Source: Lacibacter sp. H407
GTDB taxonomy: Bacteria; Bacteroidota; Bacteroidia; Chitinophagales; Chitinophagaceae
Length of the DNA stretch: 64,000 nt
Direction: 5' to 3'
NCBI RefSeq assembly: GCF_037892605.1
Contig: NZ_JBBKTU010000002.1
Location: 124,001-188,000 of the forward strand
Below, one piece after another: positions 9,294-17,002 of this stretch. Every line of letters begins with the position of its first letter. Positions within the stretch are counted from its first letter, which is position 1. A model generated the notes under the pieces. That model had not been told where the DNA came from, ran no database searches, and saw nothing but the letters and a program-made list of their open reading frames with translations. A program made the position numbers and the translations under genes.

Positions 9294-10634
9294 TTAGAAC
9301 GTCAGCAAAAACGAACTGCCTTCTCCTTCTTTACTTTGTACATGTATATTTCCTTTGTGGAGCAGCATAATTTGTTTACAAAGACTGAGGCCAATACCGC
9401 TTCCTGTTTTACGTGTACTGAAGAAGGGTATAAATATTTTATCAATGATCTCTTCACTCATGCCGCTGCCATTGTCAGCAACTTTAATAACCGTTTTGCC
9501 GGCTGGAGTATGGTATGCCGATAAGAGAATTTGTGCTGATGGTTTTTCTTTCACGGCTTCAATCGCATTTACCAGCAAATTAATGAGCACTTGTTCCAGT
9601 AGATTAATATCTGCATCCAACGTAATGGCCGGATCTTTTAGAATAATATCCAGCTCAATATTTTTTTGTTCCAAGGTGGGCAACATTAGTTGGTTGAGAT
9701 TTTCGAACAAATCCCGCACCAATATTTTTTTACTGTTGAGTGTTGTGATCTTGTTGAGGTTACGATACGTTTCTGCAAACTTCAGCAAACCTTCGCTTCT
9801 GCGTTTGATAGTTTCAATTCCGATCGCCAGATCATCCAATGAACTATCGCTTTCTTTGAGTTGACTCATACCTTGATGCAATCGGTTCTTCAATGTATCA
9901 GCCAACGATGAAATAGGAGCAACAGAGTTCATGATCTCATGCGTCATTACACTCAATAGTTTACGCCATGCTTCAGCTTCGGTTTCATCCAAGGCTTCAT
10001 CAACATTTTGAAAAGCGATGAGTTTAAAAACTTCATCACCGGTTTGAAAAGCAGTTGCCGAAAGCAATACTTTAAACTGTGCTTTATCGCTGGACGCTTT
10101 TGTGAGTTTGCTGTCGCCTGTTTTAATGGCAATTACTTCCTGGTAAAGTTGTTCATCCCGTTTTGCTAATGAATGAATGGTTTTGAGGTAAGGAATGCTC
10201 ATCATTTTTTTAAACGATTCATTCATCCATGTAATTTCACCGGTCTTGATGTTATAAGAGAGAATACCTGTTTCAACTAACTCTAGAATTTTTTGCAGGT
10301 ACACATATTGCGTTTCTTTTTCCCGGCTGATCACTTTAAATGTACTGTTGATCTCATTGAATCCTTCCCGCAACACCTGCAATTCGGCCGGCGCTTTTTT
10401 TACATTAAAAAAGCGGGAAAAATCACGGTAGTGAACCGACTCTGCGAAATCTTTTACTTCATCCTGTGCTTTTTTCAGCAGCAGAAACAGATCGTAAAAC
10501 TGATAAGCTAGTAAAGGTGTAAGAAATGCAGCATAGAGATAATATTCTTTCAGTAACAACCATGTAGCTGCAAACATTACTAGAAACAGTAACAGCAGTC
10601 GTATCACTAATCGCCATTCGTATCTTCTAAACAT
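9294..10634 (-). CDS. Membrane-bound sensor histidine kinase, NtrY/AtoS-like
   Basis: A 446-residue kinase. Two N-terminal membrane helices (about 10-27 and 31-53) are separated by almost no periplasmic loop, so the signal is probably sensed in the membrane or cytoplasm. A PAS-like region follows (about 110-215). The HisKA motif VMTHEIMNSVAP contains the phosphorylated His232. The ATPase domain shows the N box NLLVNAIEA (352-360), G1 DNGSG (387-391) and G2 GSGIGLSL (411-418). It lies 46 bp downstream of the NtrC-type regulator on the same strand and is presumably its partner. The pair is divergent from the long export operon. The stimulus cannot be read from the sequence. Confidence 0.93.
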   Translation of the reverse strand: MFRRYEWRLVIRLLLLFLVMFAATWLLLKEYYLYAAFLTPLLAYQFYDLFLLLKKAQDEVKDFAESVHYRDFSRFFNVKKAPAELQVLREGFNEINSTFKVISREKETQYVYLQKILELVETGILSYNIKTGEITWMNESFKKMMSIPYLKTIHSLAKRDEQLYQEVIAIKTGDSKLTKASSDKAQFKVLLSATAFQTGDEVFKLIAFQNVDEALDETEAEAWRKLLSVMTHEIMNSVAPISSLADTLKNRLHQGMSQLKESDSSLDDLAIGIETIKRRSEGLLKFAETYRNLNKITTLNSKKILVRDLFENLNQLMLPTLEQKNIELDIILKDPAITLDADINLLEQVLINLLVNAIEAVKEKPSAQILLSAYHTPAGKTVIKVADNGSGMSEEIIDKIFIPFFSTRKTGSGIGLSLCKQIMLLHKGNIHVQSKEGEGSSFLLTF

Positions 10635-10680
10635 AATTGATCCTTACTCTTTATTTGTCTAAATAGGAGCAGAAGGGGTT

Positions 10681-12072
10681 TTAAATATCATACTTTGTAA
10701 GCCTCCTGTACAATGCCGTTCTTGTTAAACCCAATTCTTTGGCAGCTTTTGTAATATTGCCATGATGTTTTTCAATTACACGAAGAATCGTGCTTTTCTC
10801 AACATTGCTCAGTTTTGTTTCGGTTTCGTCTGCTGCTTCAATACGTGCTGTTTCAATGGGTGAAAAAATTAAATCGTCGGCAGAAAGTGTTTCGCCTTCG
10901 GCCATGATCACCGCACGTTCAATACTGTATTGCAGTTCACGCACATTACCCGGAAACGGATGATCCATCAATTTCTCAATGGCTTTTTTATCGAACTCAA
11001 TATGCGGCTTAATATATTTCTCTGCATAAAGCGTAGCATAATGTTTTGCAAGCAACGGAATATCGTCTTTTCGTTTGCGCAAAGGAGGTAACATGATTTC
11101 AACTGTGTTGATGCGATACACCAGGTCTTTCCGGAAACGGCTTTCATTTGCCAGTTCTGTTAATGGAAGATTGGTAGCACAGATCAATCGTATATCAACA
11201 GCGATCGGTTCATTCGTTCCAAGTCGAATGATCTGTCGGTTTTGTAGCGCAGACAATAACTTGGCCTGTTGTTGTAAACTGATATTCCCGATCTCATCTA
11301 AAAACAGCGTTCCCCCATGTGCTGCTTCAAATCGTCCGATGCGGTCTTCCCGTGCGTCGGTAAATGCTCCTTTTTTATGTCCGAATAATTCGCTTTCAAA
11401 TAAACTTTCGGTCAATGCACCCGCATCTACTTTGATGAATGGTTTGTTGGCCCGTAACGATTGTTGATGAATTGCCTGTGCGATCAGGTCTTTACCCGTA
11501 CCGTTTTCGCCCATGAGCAATACGTTGGCATCGGTGGGTGCAATTTTTTCAACTTTCAGTAAAATATCTTTCATGGCTTCGCTTTCGCCGATCATGAATT
11601 TACTGTTGTTGACGGGTTGCAATTTTCCTGAAGGAGTTTGTTTATTGCTGTCTCTTTTACGGATCGCTTCTTTAATGGTAGTGATCAATTTTTCATTATG
11701 CCAGGGCTTGATTACAAAATCAGAAGCACCTTCTTTTAACGAACGCACTGCAAGATCAATATCGCCATACGCTGTGATCATGATCACGGCAGGTGATTGA
11801 TCAAGTTCTTTAATCTTTTTCAACCAATAGATTCCTTCGTTGCCCGTGTGAATGGTGCTGTTGAAATTCATATCAAGCAATATGGCGTCAAACGATTGCT
11901 TGGCAAGCAGGTGACGAATGTTCTCCGGATTCTTTTCTGTTACTACTTCTTTTGTTTCTGTTTTCAGTAACAGGCGTACAGCAGTGAGAACATCCGTGTC
12001 GTCGTCGATAATTAATATGCTGGCGTTTTTTAAACTCATTTGTTTGGTTTCGATCGTACTGTTTGTATCCAT
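10681..12072 (-). CDS. NtrC-family sigma-54-dependent response regulator
   Basis: A 463-residue protein with three domains. The receiver (about 17-135) has acidic pocket IIDDD and phospho-acceptor Asp67 in ILLDMNF. The AAA+ domain (about 155-390) has Walker A GENGTGKD (188-195) and the sigma-54 contact loop GAFTDA (235-240), a variant of the classical GAFTGA. The C-terminal Fis-type helix-turn-helix (about 425-463) reads GNITKAAKELGLTRTALYRR. Such proteins bind enhancer-like sites and remodel sigma-54 polymerase by ATP hydrolysis. Met12 is an equally plausible start. The gene is first in a two-gene unit with the kinase, and the divergent 301-bp region carries candidate binding sites and a -24-like element. 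Confidence 0.95.
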   Translation of the reverse strand: MDTNSTIETKQMSLKNASILIIDDDTDVLTAVRLLLKTETKEVVTEKNPENIRHLLAKQSFDAILLDMNFNSTIHTGNEGIYWLKKIKELDQSPAVIMITAYGDIDLAVRSLKEGASDFVIKPWHNEKLITTIKEAIRKRDSNKQTPSGKLQPVNNSKFMIGESEAMKDILLKVEKIAPTDANVLLMGENGTGKDLIAQAIHQQSLRANKPFIKVDAGALTESLFESELFGHKKGAFTDAREDRIGRFEAAHGGTLFLDEIGNISLQQQAKLLSALQNRQIIRLGTNEPIAVDIRLICATNLPLTELANESRFRKDLVYRINTVEIMLPPLRKRKDDIPLLAKHYATLYAEKYIKPHIEFDKKAIEKLMDHPFPGNVRELQYSIERAVIMAEGETLSADDLIFSPIETARIEAADETETKLSNVEKSTILRVIEKHHGNITKAAKELGLTRTALYRRLTKYDI

Positions 12073-12156
12073 AGCCGTACGTTCACCACCACAAGTTTAC
12101 CATATTCGCAAAGTATTGACAACTAATTCTCAACAAAAATGCCGATCAATGAAAAC

Positions 12157-12195
12157 TGTATCAAAATCGTACACCTGTTGTATCGAAACCGTACA
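12157..12195. promoter_or_regulatory. Tandem 17-bp sites, candidate enhancer for the NtrC-type activator
   Basis: Two near-identical 17-mers, TGTATCAAAATCGTACA (12157-12173) and TGTATCGAAACCGTACA (12179-12195), differ at three positions. Their starts are 22 bp apart, about two helical turns. Each has TGTA/TACA outer arms, as expected for a dimeric Fis-type regulator. They lie 85-123 bp upstream of the divergent regulator start and about 52-90 bp upstream of the -24-like element at 12248. Assignment to the neighbouring activator is inference. Confidence 0.55.
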
Positions 12196-12247
12196 CTTTT
12201 AATTCATGTGCAGGAGAATTTACATGAAAACCAATGCATTAGCCTAT

Positions 12248-12262
12248 TGGCACGGTGTTGTC
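12248..12262 (+). promoter_or_regulatory. Candidate sigma-54 promoter of the export operon
   Basis: TTGGCACGG around 12247-12255 matches the -24 consensus (YTGGCACGR) fully. The -12 part at the expected five-base spacing is TGTC instead of TTGC, so only half fits. It lies about 110 bp upstream of the adaptor gene and downstream of the tandem 17-bp sites, the usual order for an NtrC-type promoter. A flanking pair TTCATGT/ACATGAA (12202-12228) may be a further site. Confidence 0.45.
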
Positions 12263-12302
12263 AGTTAGTCACTGTTCTCAATTGATTTCTTTGGTATCAA
12301 AC

Positions 12303-12329
12303 GTTACCCTGTTGTAACATCAGGGTAAC
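12303..12329. promoter_or_regulatory. Perfect 9-bp inverted repeat upstream of the adaptor gene
   Basis: GTTACCCTG (12303-12311) and CAGGGTAAC (12321-12329) flank a 9-base spacer. It sits 45 bp before the adaptor start and would lie in the 5' leader of a transcript started from the sigma-54-like element. No T-run follows, so it is more likely an operator or leader hairpin than a terminator. The rest of the 12073-12373 gap shows nothing beyond the sites listed. Confidence 0.5.
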
Positions 12330-12373
12330 TTTGAACGTCAAGAGAACAGTTTACTAAAAAGGAATTTTTTCAC

Positions 12374-13627
12374 ATGGACAGAGTTATTGAAAAGAAAAAA
12401 TGGAATACGAAACGCATACTTACCATTGCGGGCATTACAGCAATTGTGGGGTTGATCGCTGCCAGCGTATATTTTACATCGGGTAAATCGAAGTTGAATG
12501 TAGATACAGAGCGTATAACCATCGGCGTAATTAAAACGGCTGCGTTTCATGAATTTATTACGTTGAACGGGGTTGTGTTACCTGAAAGCACCATTTATCT
12601 TGATGCAATGGAAGGCGGACGGGTAGAAGAAAAATTTGTTGAAGATGGTACTTTGATGACGAAAGGGCAACCGATTCTTCGTTTGTCCAACACCGATCTT
12701 GAATTGCAACTTGCCAACCAGGAAACACAAGTGTTTAATGTATTGACGCAAATGCAGATCAGCAAGAATAATGCAGAGCAAAATTCGATCAACCGGCAAA
12801 ATCAGGATGCAGAAGTTGACAATGCGTTGAAAGAAGCTGAGCGTGTATACAACCTGAACAAGAAATTATACGAACAAAAAGTAATTGGCCTGCAGGAATT
12901 TCAAAGCAGTAAGAATTTGTATGATTACCAGTTGCGCCGAAAAAAGCTTACTGAGCAGATCATGAAAACAGATGTAACAAGCATGAAGCAGCAGGTTGAC
13001 CAGATGGGCGAAAGTTATCAGCAAATGAAACGTACACTGGCGTTGATGCGGAAAAAAGTAGGCGATCTTATTGTTCGTGCACCGGTTGATGGACAGTTAA
13101 CATCGCTGGATGCAGAAATTGGGGAGAATAAAAATAAAGGACAACGATTAGGACAAATTGATGTGATGAGTGGATACAAAGTGCGAATTGATATTGATGA
13201 ACATTATATCAACCGCATTTTTGTTGGTTTAATTGGAAATTGTGATGTAGCCGGTAAAACGTATCAGTTGAAAATTAAAAAAGTGTACACACAGGTTACC
13301 AACGGCCGTTTCCAGGTTGATATGGAATTTATGGAGAAAGTGCCGGAAGGCATCCGTCGTGGACAAACACTTCAGATGCGGTTGGCGCTGAGTGAAGAAA
13401 CACAGGCCATTCTTTTACCCAAGGGCGGTTTCTACCAGCAAACAGGTGGTAACTGGATATTTAAGGTAAATGAAAATGGAACTACAGCATATAAAGTGGA
13501 TATACAACTCGGTCGCCAGAATCCTGATTATTACGAAGTGCTGAGCGGTTTGAAACCCGGTGATAAAGTTGTTACCAGCAGCTATGAAAGCTATGGCAAT
13601 ATGCAGGAATTAATTTTAAAGAAATGA
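12374..13627 (+). CDS. MacA/HlyD-type periplasmic adaptor of an ABC exporter
   Basis: A 417-residue membrane-fusion protein. One N-terminal membrane helix (about 15-33) anchors it in the inner membrane. A lipoyl half-motif (GGRVEEKFVEDGTLMTKGQ) precedes a long Gln/Glu/Lys-rich coiled coil (about 115-230) and the second lipoyl half (IVRAPVDGQLTSLDAEIGE). The beta-barrel and membrane-proximal parts end with RRGQTLQMRLAL and a final KPGDKVVTSSYE. Such adaptors join an inner-membrane ABC permease to a TolC-type channel. It is the first gene of the operon ending with the TolC-like gene at 31114, so a complete MacAB-TolC-like route is encoded here. The substrate is unknown. Confidence 0.92.
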   Translation: MDRVIEKKKWNTKRILTIAGITAIVGLIAASVYFTSGKSKLNVDTERITIGVIKTAAFHEFITLNGVVLPESTIYLDAMEGGRVEEKFVEDGTLMTKGQPILRLSNTDLELQLANQETQVFNVLTQMQISKNNAEQNSINRQNQDAEVDNALKEAERVYNLNKKLYEQKVIGLQEFQSSKNLYDYQLRRKKLTEQIMKTDVTSMKQQVDQMGESYQQMKRTLALMRKKVGDLIVRAPVDGQLTSLDAEIGENKNKGQRLGQIDVMSGYKVRIDIDEHYINRIFVGLIGNCDVAGKTYQLKIKKVYTQVTNGRFQVDMEFMEKVPEGIRRGQTLQMRLALSEETQAILLPKGGFYQQTGGNWIFKVNENGTTAYKVDIQLGRQNPDYYEVLSGLKPGDKVVTSSYESYGNMQELILKK

Positions 13628-13629
13628 TA

Positions 13630-13800
13630 ATGAAGAAGCAATTCATTTTATTAGTGGCATCTGTACTCATTTGTTTGCTTACGGCAACATCGGTAATGCT
13701 GAACAACACCCGTATATGCGATCTTGATAAAAAGGAGATGAAGCAATTGCCTGCCAACGATTTGTTGTTACATGGCCCATTCAACTATTTTCAATTATAA
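13630..13800 (+). CDS. Small single-pass membrane or secreted peptide (56 aa)
   Basis: ATG at 13630, two bases after the adaptor stop, to TAA at 13798-13800. The 56 residues begin MKKQFILLVASVLICLLTAT, a positively charged start followed by one hydrophobic helix, then about 32 polar residues ending FNYFQL. There is no lipobox. Tight packing between adaptor (2 bp) and ABC ATPase (12 bp) supports a real, co-transcribed gene. No known family is recognised. It might be an accessory subunit of the exporter or an exported peptide; neither can be decided from sequence. Confidence 0.7.
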   Translation: MKKQFILLVASVLICLLTATSVMLNNTRICDLDKKEMKQLPANDLLLHGPFNYFQL

Positions 13801-13812
13801 AAATTCACATCA

Positions 13813-14490
13813 ATGATAAAGATCAGCAATCTTGAAAAGTTTTATCGGACAGAAGAAGTAGAAACTGTTGCGTTGAACAAGTTGTCAATAGAAGTAAAAG
13901 AAGGCGAGTTTGTTGCCGTAATGGGCCCGAGTGGTTGCGGCAAATCTACCTTGTTGAATATTTTGGGTTTGTTGGATGATCCGGATGGTGGTAGTTTTTT
14001 ATTCAACGGTATTGAAGTGGCCGGGTTTAACGAACGGAAACGTGCCGATCTCCGCAAACGGAACATCGGTTTTGTGTTCCAGAGCTTTAACCTCATTGAT
14101 GAATTAACAGTTTATGAAAATGTGGAACTGCCGTTGATCTATTGCAATGTAAAAGCCGATGAACGTAAGAAAAAAGTAGAAGAGGTACTTGATAAAATGC
14201 AGATCATGCATCGTCGTAATCACTATCCGCAACAGTTGAGCGGTGGTCAGCAGCAGCGTGTGGCTGTTGCCCGTGCAGTGGTAAATAACCCCAAGTTGAT
14301 TCTGGCTGATGAACCGACCGGTAACCTTGATTCATCAAACGGAAATGAAGTAATGCAATTACTTACTGATCTCAATGAACAGGGAACAACCATCATCATG
14401 GTAACGCACAGTGAGCACGATGCAAGGTATAGTCACCGTATTATCAGAATGCTCGACGGCCATACTGTTACCGAAAATATATTGGTATAA
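13813..14490 (+). CDS. ABC transporter ATP-binding protein, MacB/LolD type (first copy)
   Basis: A 225-residue nucleotide-binding subunit with a complete motif set: Walker A GPSGCGKST (38-46), Q-loop FVFQSFNL (about 87-94), signature LSGGQQQRVAVARA (142-155), Walker B LILADE (162-167), D-loop GNLDS and H-loop His199. The sequence is of the MacB/LolD/FtsE class that drives FtsX-type permeases. It precedes the six permease genes, separated from the first by 73 bp. A second, less canonical ATPase closes the permease array at 29023, so two ATPases may share six permeases. All catalytic residues are intact. Confidence 0.95.
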   Translation: MIKISNLEKFYRTEEVETVALNKLSIEVKEGEFVAVMGPSGCGKSTLLNILGLLDDPDGGSFLFNGIEVAGFNERKRADLRKRNIGFVFQSFNLIDELTVYENVELPLIYCNVKADERKKKVEEVLDKMQIMHRRNHYPQQLSGGQQQRVAVARAVVNNPKLILADEPTGNLDSSNGNEVMQLLTDLNEQGTTIIMVTHSEHDARYSHRIIRMLDGHTVTENILV

Positions 14491-14563
14491 ATGTATTGAT
14501 CTCATTCATTAGCCATTAACCATCATTTATTCAGTTACCTGCCAATCATTAAACCTTATTTCT

Positions 14564-16993
14564 ATGTTCAAAAATTATCTGAAGATTGCGTGGCGAAATC
14601 TGCTGAAGAATAAAACATTTTCACTCATCAATATTGCCGGACTGGCATCAGGGCTTGCCTGTTTTATTCTGATCACATTATATATTATTGACGAGTTAAG
14701 CTACGACCGGTTTCATGAAAAAGCTGACCGCATTTATCGTGTGCATTCCGATATCCGGTTTGGTGGTACGGATATGAGCCTGGCAGTTACTTCCGATCCC
14801 ATGGGCGCCACGTTGAAAAAAGATTATCCGCAAGTAGAACAGTTTACACGCATCTATGCAAGCGAAGGGTCCAAGCTGTTCAAGAAAGAGAATGTATACA
14901 TTACAGAAGACCGGGTAGTATTTGCCGATTCCACTTTGTTTGATGTGTTTACATTGCCTGCTATTGCAGGGAACACAAAAACCGCTTTGCACGAACCTAA
15001 TACTGTTGTTATTAACGAATCAACAGCAAAAAAATATTTTGGATCGGTTGAAGCGGCGATGGGTAAAACAATGGAGTGTAATGATGAGCGGAACAGATTA
15101 TACAAAGTAACGGCGGTTATTAAGGATATTCCAAAGAATTCGCATTTCAATTACGATCTGTTCTTATCAATGGATAATGTAGAATATGGCTTTGGAAATT
15201 TCATGAGTCATAATTTCCATACCTATATTGTTTTGCAGCCGGGAGCCGACTACAAAGCGTTTGACAAAAACTTTGTGCAGTTGATCGAGAAATACCTACT
15301 GCCGCAGGCAAGGCAGTTTATGAAGATCGAAAGCATGAGCGATTTTGAAAAAACCGGCAACAAGCTGGCGTATTCGATCATGCCCATCACGGATATTCAT
15401 CTGCATTCAGACCGTATTGTTGAATTGGGCGTAAACGGCAGCATCCAATACGTTTATATTTTTGGTGCTGTTGCATTATTTATTTTGCTCATCGCCTGTA
15501 TCAACTTCATGAATTTGTCAACGGCCCGTTCAGCATCAAGAGCAAAGGAAGTAGGCATCCGTAAAGTACTGGGCACGGAAAAAAAATATTTGATCCGTCA
15601 GTTTTTGGCCGAATCAACACTTACAAGTTTTATTGCTTTGCTCCTGGCGATACTTGGCGCATGGCTTGCATTGAACTGGTTTAATAACCTGGCCGGTAAA
15701 GAATTTCATATCACCGATCTGTTACAACCCGGTTTCCTGTTATTCTTACTGGCGTTGCCTGTGGCAGTAGGTCTTGTAGCGGGCAGCTATCCGGCGTTTT
15801 TTCTTTCATCATTCAAACCCATCAGTGTATTAAAAGGGAAACTCAATACAGGATTTTCAAAAAGTAATCTGCGCAGTTCATTGGTGGTATTTCAATTCTT
15901 CACAACCATTCTGTTGATAACCGGTACGATTGTTATTTACAAACAACTTCGTTATATCCAAACAACAAAGATCGGTTTCAATAAAGATCAGGTATTGATC
16001 ATCGACAATCCATCGATGGGGCGCTCAACTGCTGAATCATTCAAAGCAGAAGTAGCGAAACTGAGTAGTGTAAAGTCTGCTTCTTTTGCCGGCTTTCTGC
16101 CAGTAAGTAATTCATCACGCAACGACAATACCTGGTCAACGGAAGCAGTGATGACGGAGAAGAATGGTTTTAATATGCAGAACTGGCGAATCGATTACGA
16201 TTATATTCCAACACTTGGAATGGAAGTGATCAAAGGCCGCAACTTTTCGCAGCAATATGGCGGCGATTCAACTGCCTTGATCATTAATGAAACGACCGCT
16301 GCATTAATTGGTCCCGGCGATCCGATCGGTAAAAAGCTGTACACATCTGATGGACAAAATTCAACAGTGTACACGGTAATAGGTGTAGTAAAAAATTTCA
16401 ACTACGAATCGCTGCGAAAAAATGTTGGTCCACTTTGTTTCAGGCTTGGTAATAACAGATGGGCAACAGCTTTTCGTGTGGAAACAAAAGATATGAAAAA
16501 TTTACTGGCGCAGGTTGAAACTACATTTAAAAAAATGGCACCCGGTATGCCGTTTACATACAACTTTCTGGATGAATCGTTCGACAGAATGTATCGTGAT
16601 GAGCAGCGTATCGGCAAAGTGGCATTCTCTTTTTCATTCCTGGCAATTTTGATCGCATGTCTTGGATTGTTTGGTCTCGCAACCTATATGGCTGAACAAC
16701 GTACCAAAGAGATCGGCGTACGAAAAGTATTAGGTGCATCTGTTTCAAGCATCGTGCAAATGCTCAGCAAAGATTTTGTAAAGCTGGTATTGCTTGCATG
16801 TGTATTTGCCATACCGCTGGCATGGTGGGCCATGAGTCAATGGTTGCAAAACTTTGCATATCGGGTAAATATTGGTTGGTGGGTATTTGCTGCCGCCGCT
16901 GGTATTGCCTTGATCATTACCATCCTTACCGTGAGTTCGCAAGCTGTGAAAGCAGCATTGACAAACCCGGTAAAAAGTTTACGCACTGAATAA
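14564..16993 (+). CDS. Double-FtsX ABC permease, copy 1 of 6
   Basis: An 809-residue inner-membrane permease with two MacB_PCD-FtsX halves. The first membrane helix (about 20-43) follows the basic start MFKNYLKIAWRNLLKNK. A periplasmic core runs to about 290, then a three-helix FtsX unit (about 296-420) with the coupling motif AKEVGIRKVLG. A fifth helix begins the second half, followed by another periplasmic core and the final FtsX unit (about 685-805) with TKEIGVRKVLG. The last residues are NPVKSLRTE, shared by copies 1 to 5. FtsX/MacB-type permeases work by mechanotransmission rather than by a transmembrane channel. It is first of six consecutive genes of the same architecture; its own function in the set is unknown. 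Confidence 0.95.
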   Translation: MFKNYLKIAWRNLLKNKTFSLINIAGLASGLACFILITLYIIDELSYDRFHEKADRIYRVHSDIRFGGTDMSLAVTSDPMGATLKKDYPQVEQFTRIYASEGSKLFKKENVYITEDRVVFADSTLFDVFTLPAIAGNTKTALHEPNTVVINESTAKKYFGSVEAAMGKTMECNDERNRLYKVTAVIKDIPKNSHFNYDLFLSMDNVEYGFGNFMSHNFHTYIVLQPGADYKAFDKNFVQLIEKYLLPQARQFMKIESMSDFEKTGNKLAYSIMPITDIHLHSDRIVELGVNGSIQYVYIFGAVALFILLIACINFMNLSTARSASRAKEVGIRKVLGTEKKYLIRQFLAESTLTSFIALLLAILGAWLALNWFNNLAGKEFHITDLLQPGFLLFLLALPVAVGLVAGSYPAFFLSSFKPISVLKGKLNTGFSKSNLRSSLVVFQFFTTILLITGTIVIYKQLRYIQTTKIGFNKDQVLIIDNPSMGRSTAESFKAEVAKLSSVKSASFAGFLPVSNSSRNDNTWSTEAVMTEKNGFNMQNWRIDYDYIPTLGMEVIKGRNFSQQYGGDSTALIINETTAALIGPGDPIGKKLYTSDGQNSTVYTVIGVVKNFNYESLRKNVGPLCFRLGNNRWATAFRVETKDMKNLLAQVETTFKKMAPGMPFTYNFLDESFDRMYRDEQRIGKVAFSFSFLAILIACLGLFGLATYMAEQRTKEIGVRKVLGASVSSIVQMLSKDFVKLVLLACVFAIPLAWWAMSQWLQNFAYRVNIGWWVFAAAAGIALIITILTVSSQAVKAALTNPVKSLRTE

Positions 16994-17002
16994 ACTATCT
17001 GT

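Noticed and set aside
9198-9524. 108-codon plus-strand frame after the GH2-GH53 gene
   Set aside because: It runs through the 9222-9253 hairpin and is antisense to the conserved ATPase domain of the kinase.
13630-13800. The 56-aa peptide as a lipoprotein
   Set aside because: The only Cys near the hydrophobic segment (VLIC) lacks a small residue before it, so there is no lipobox.
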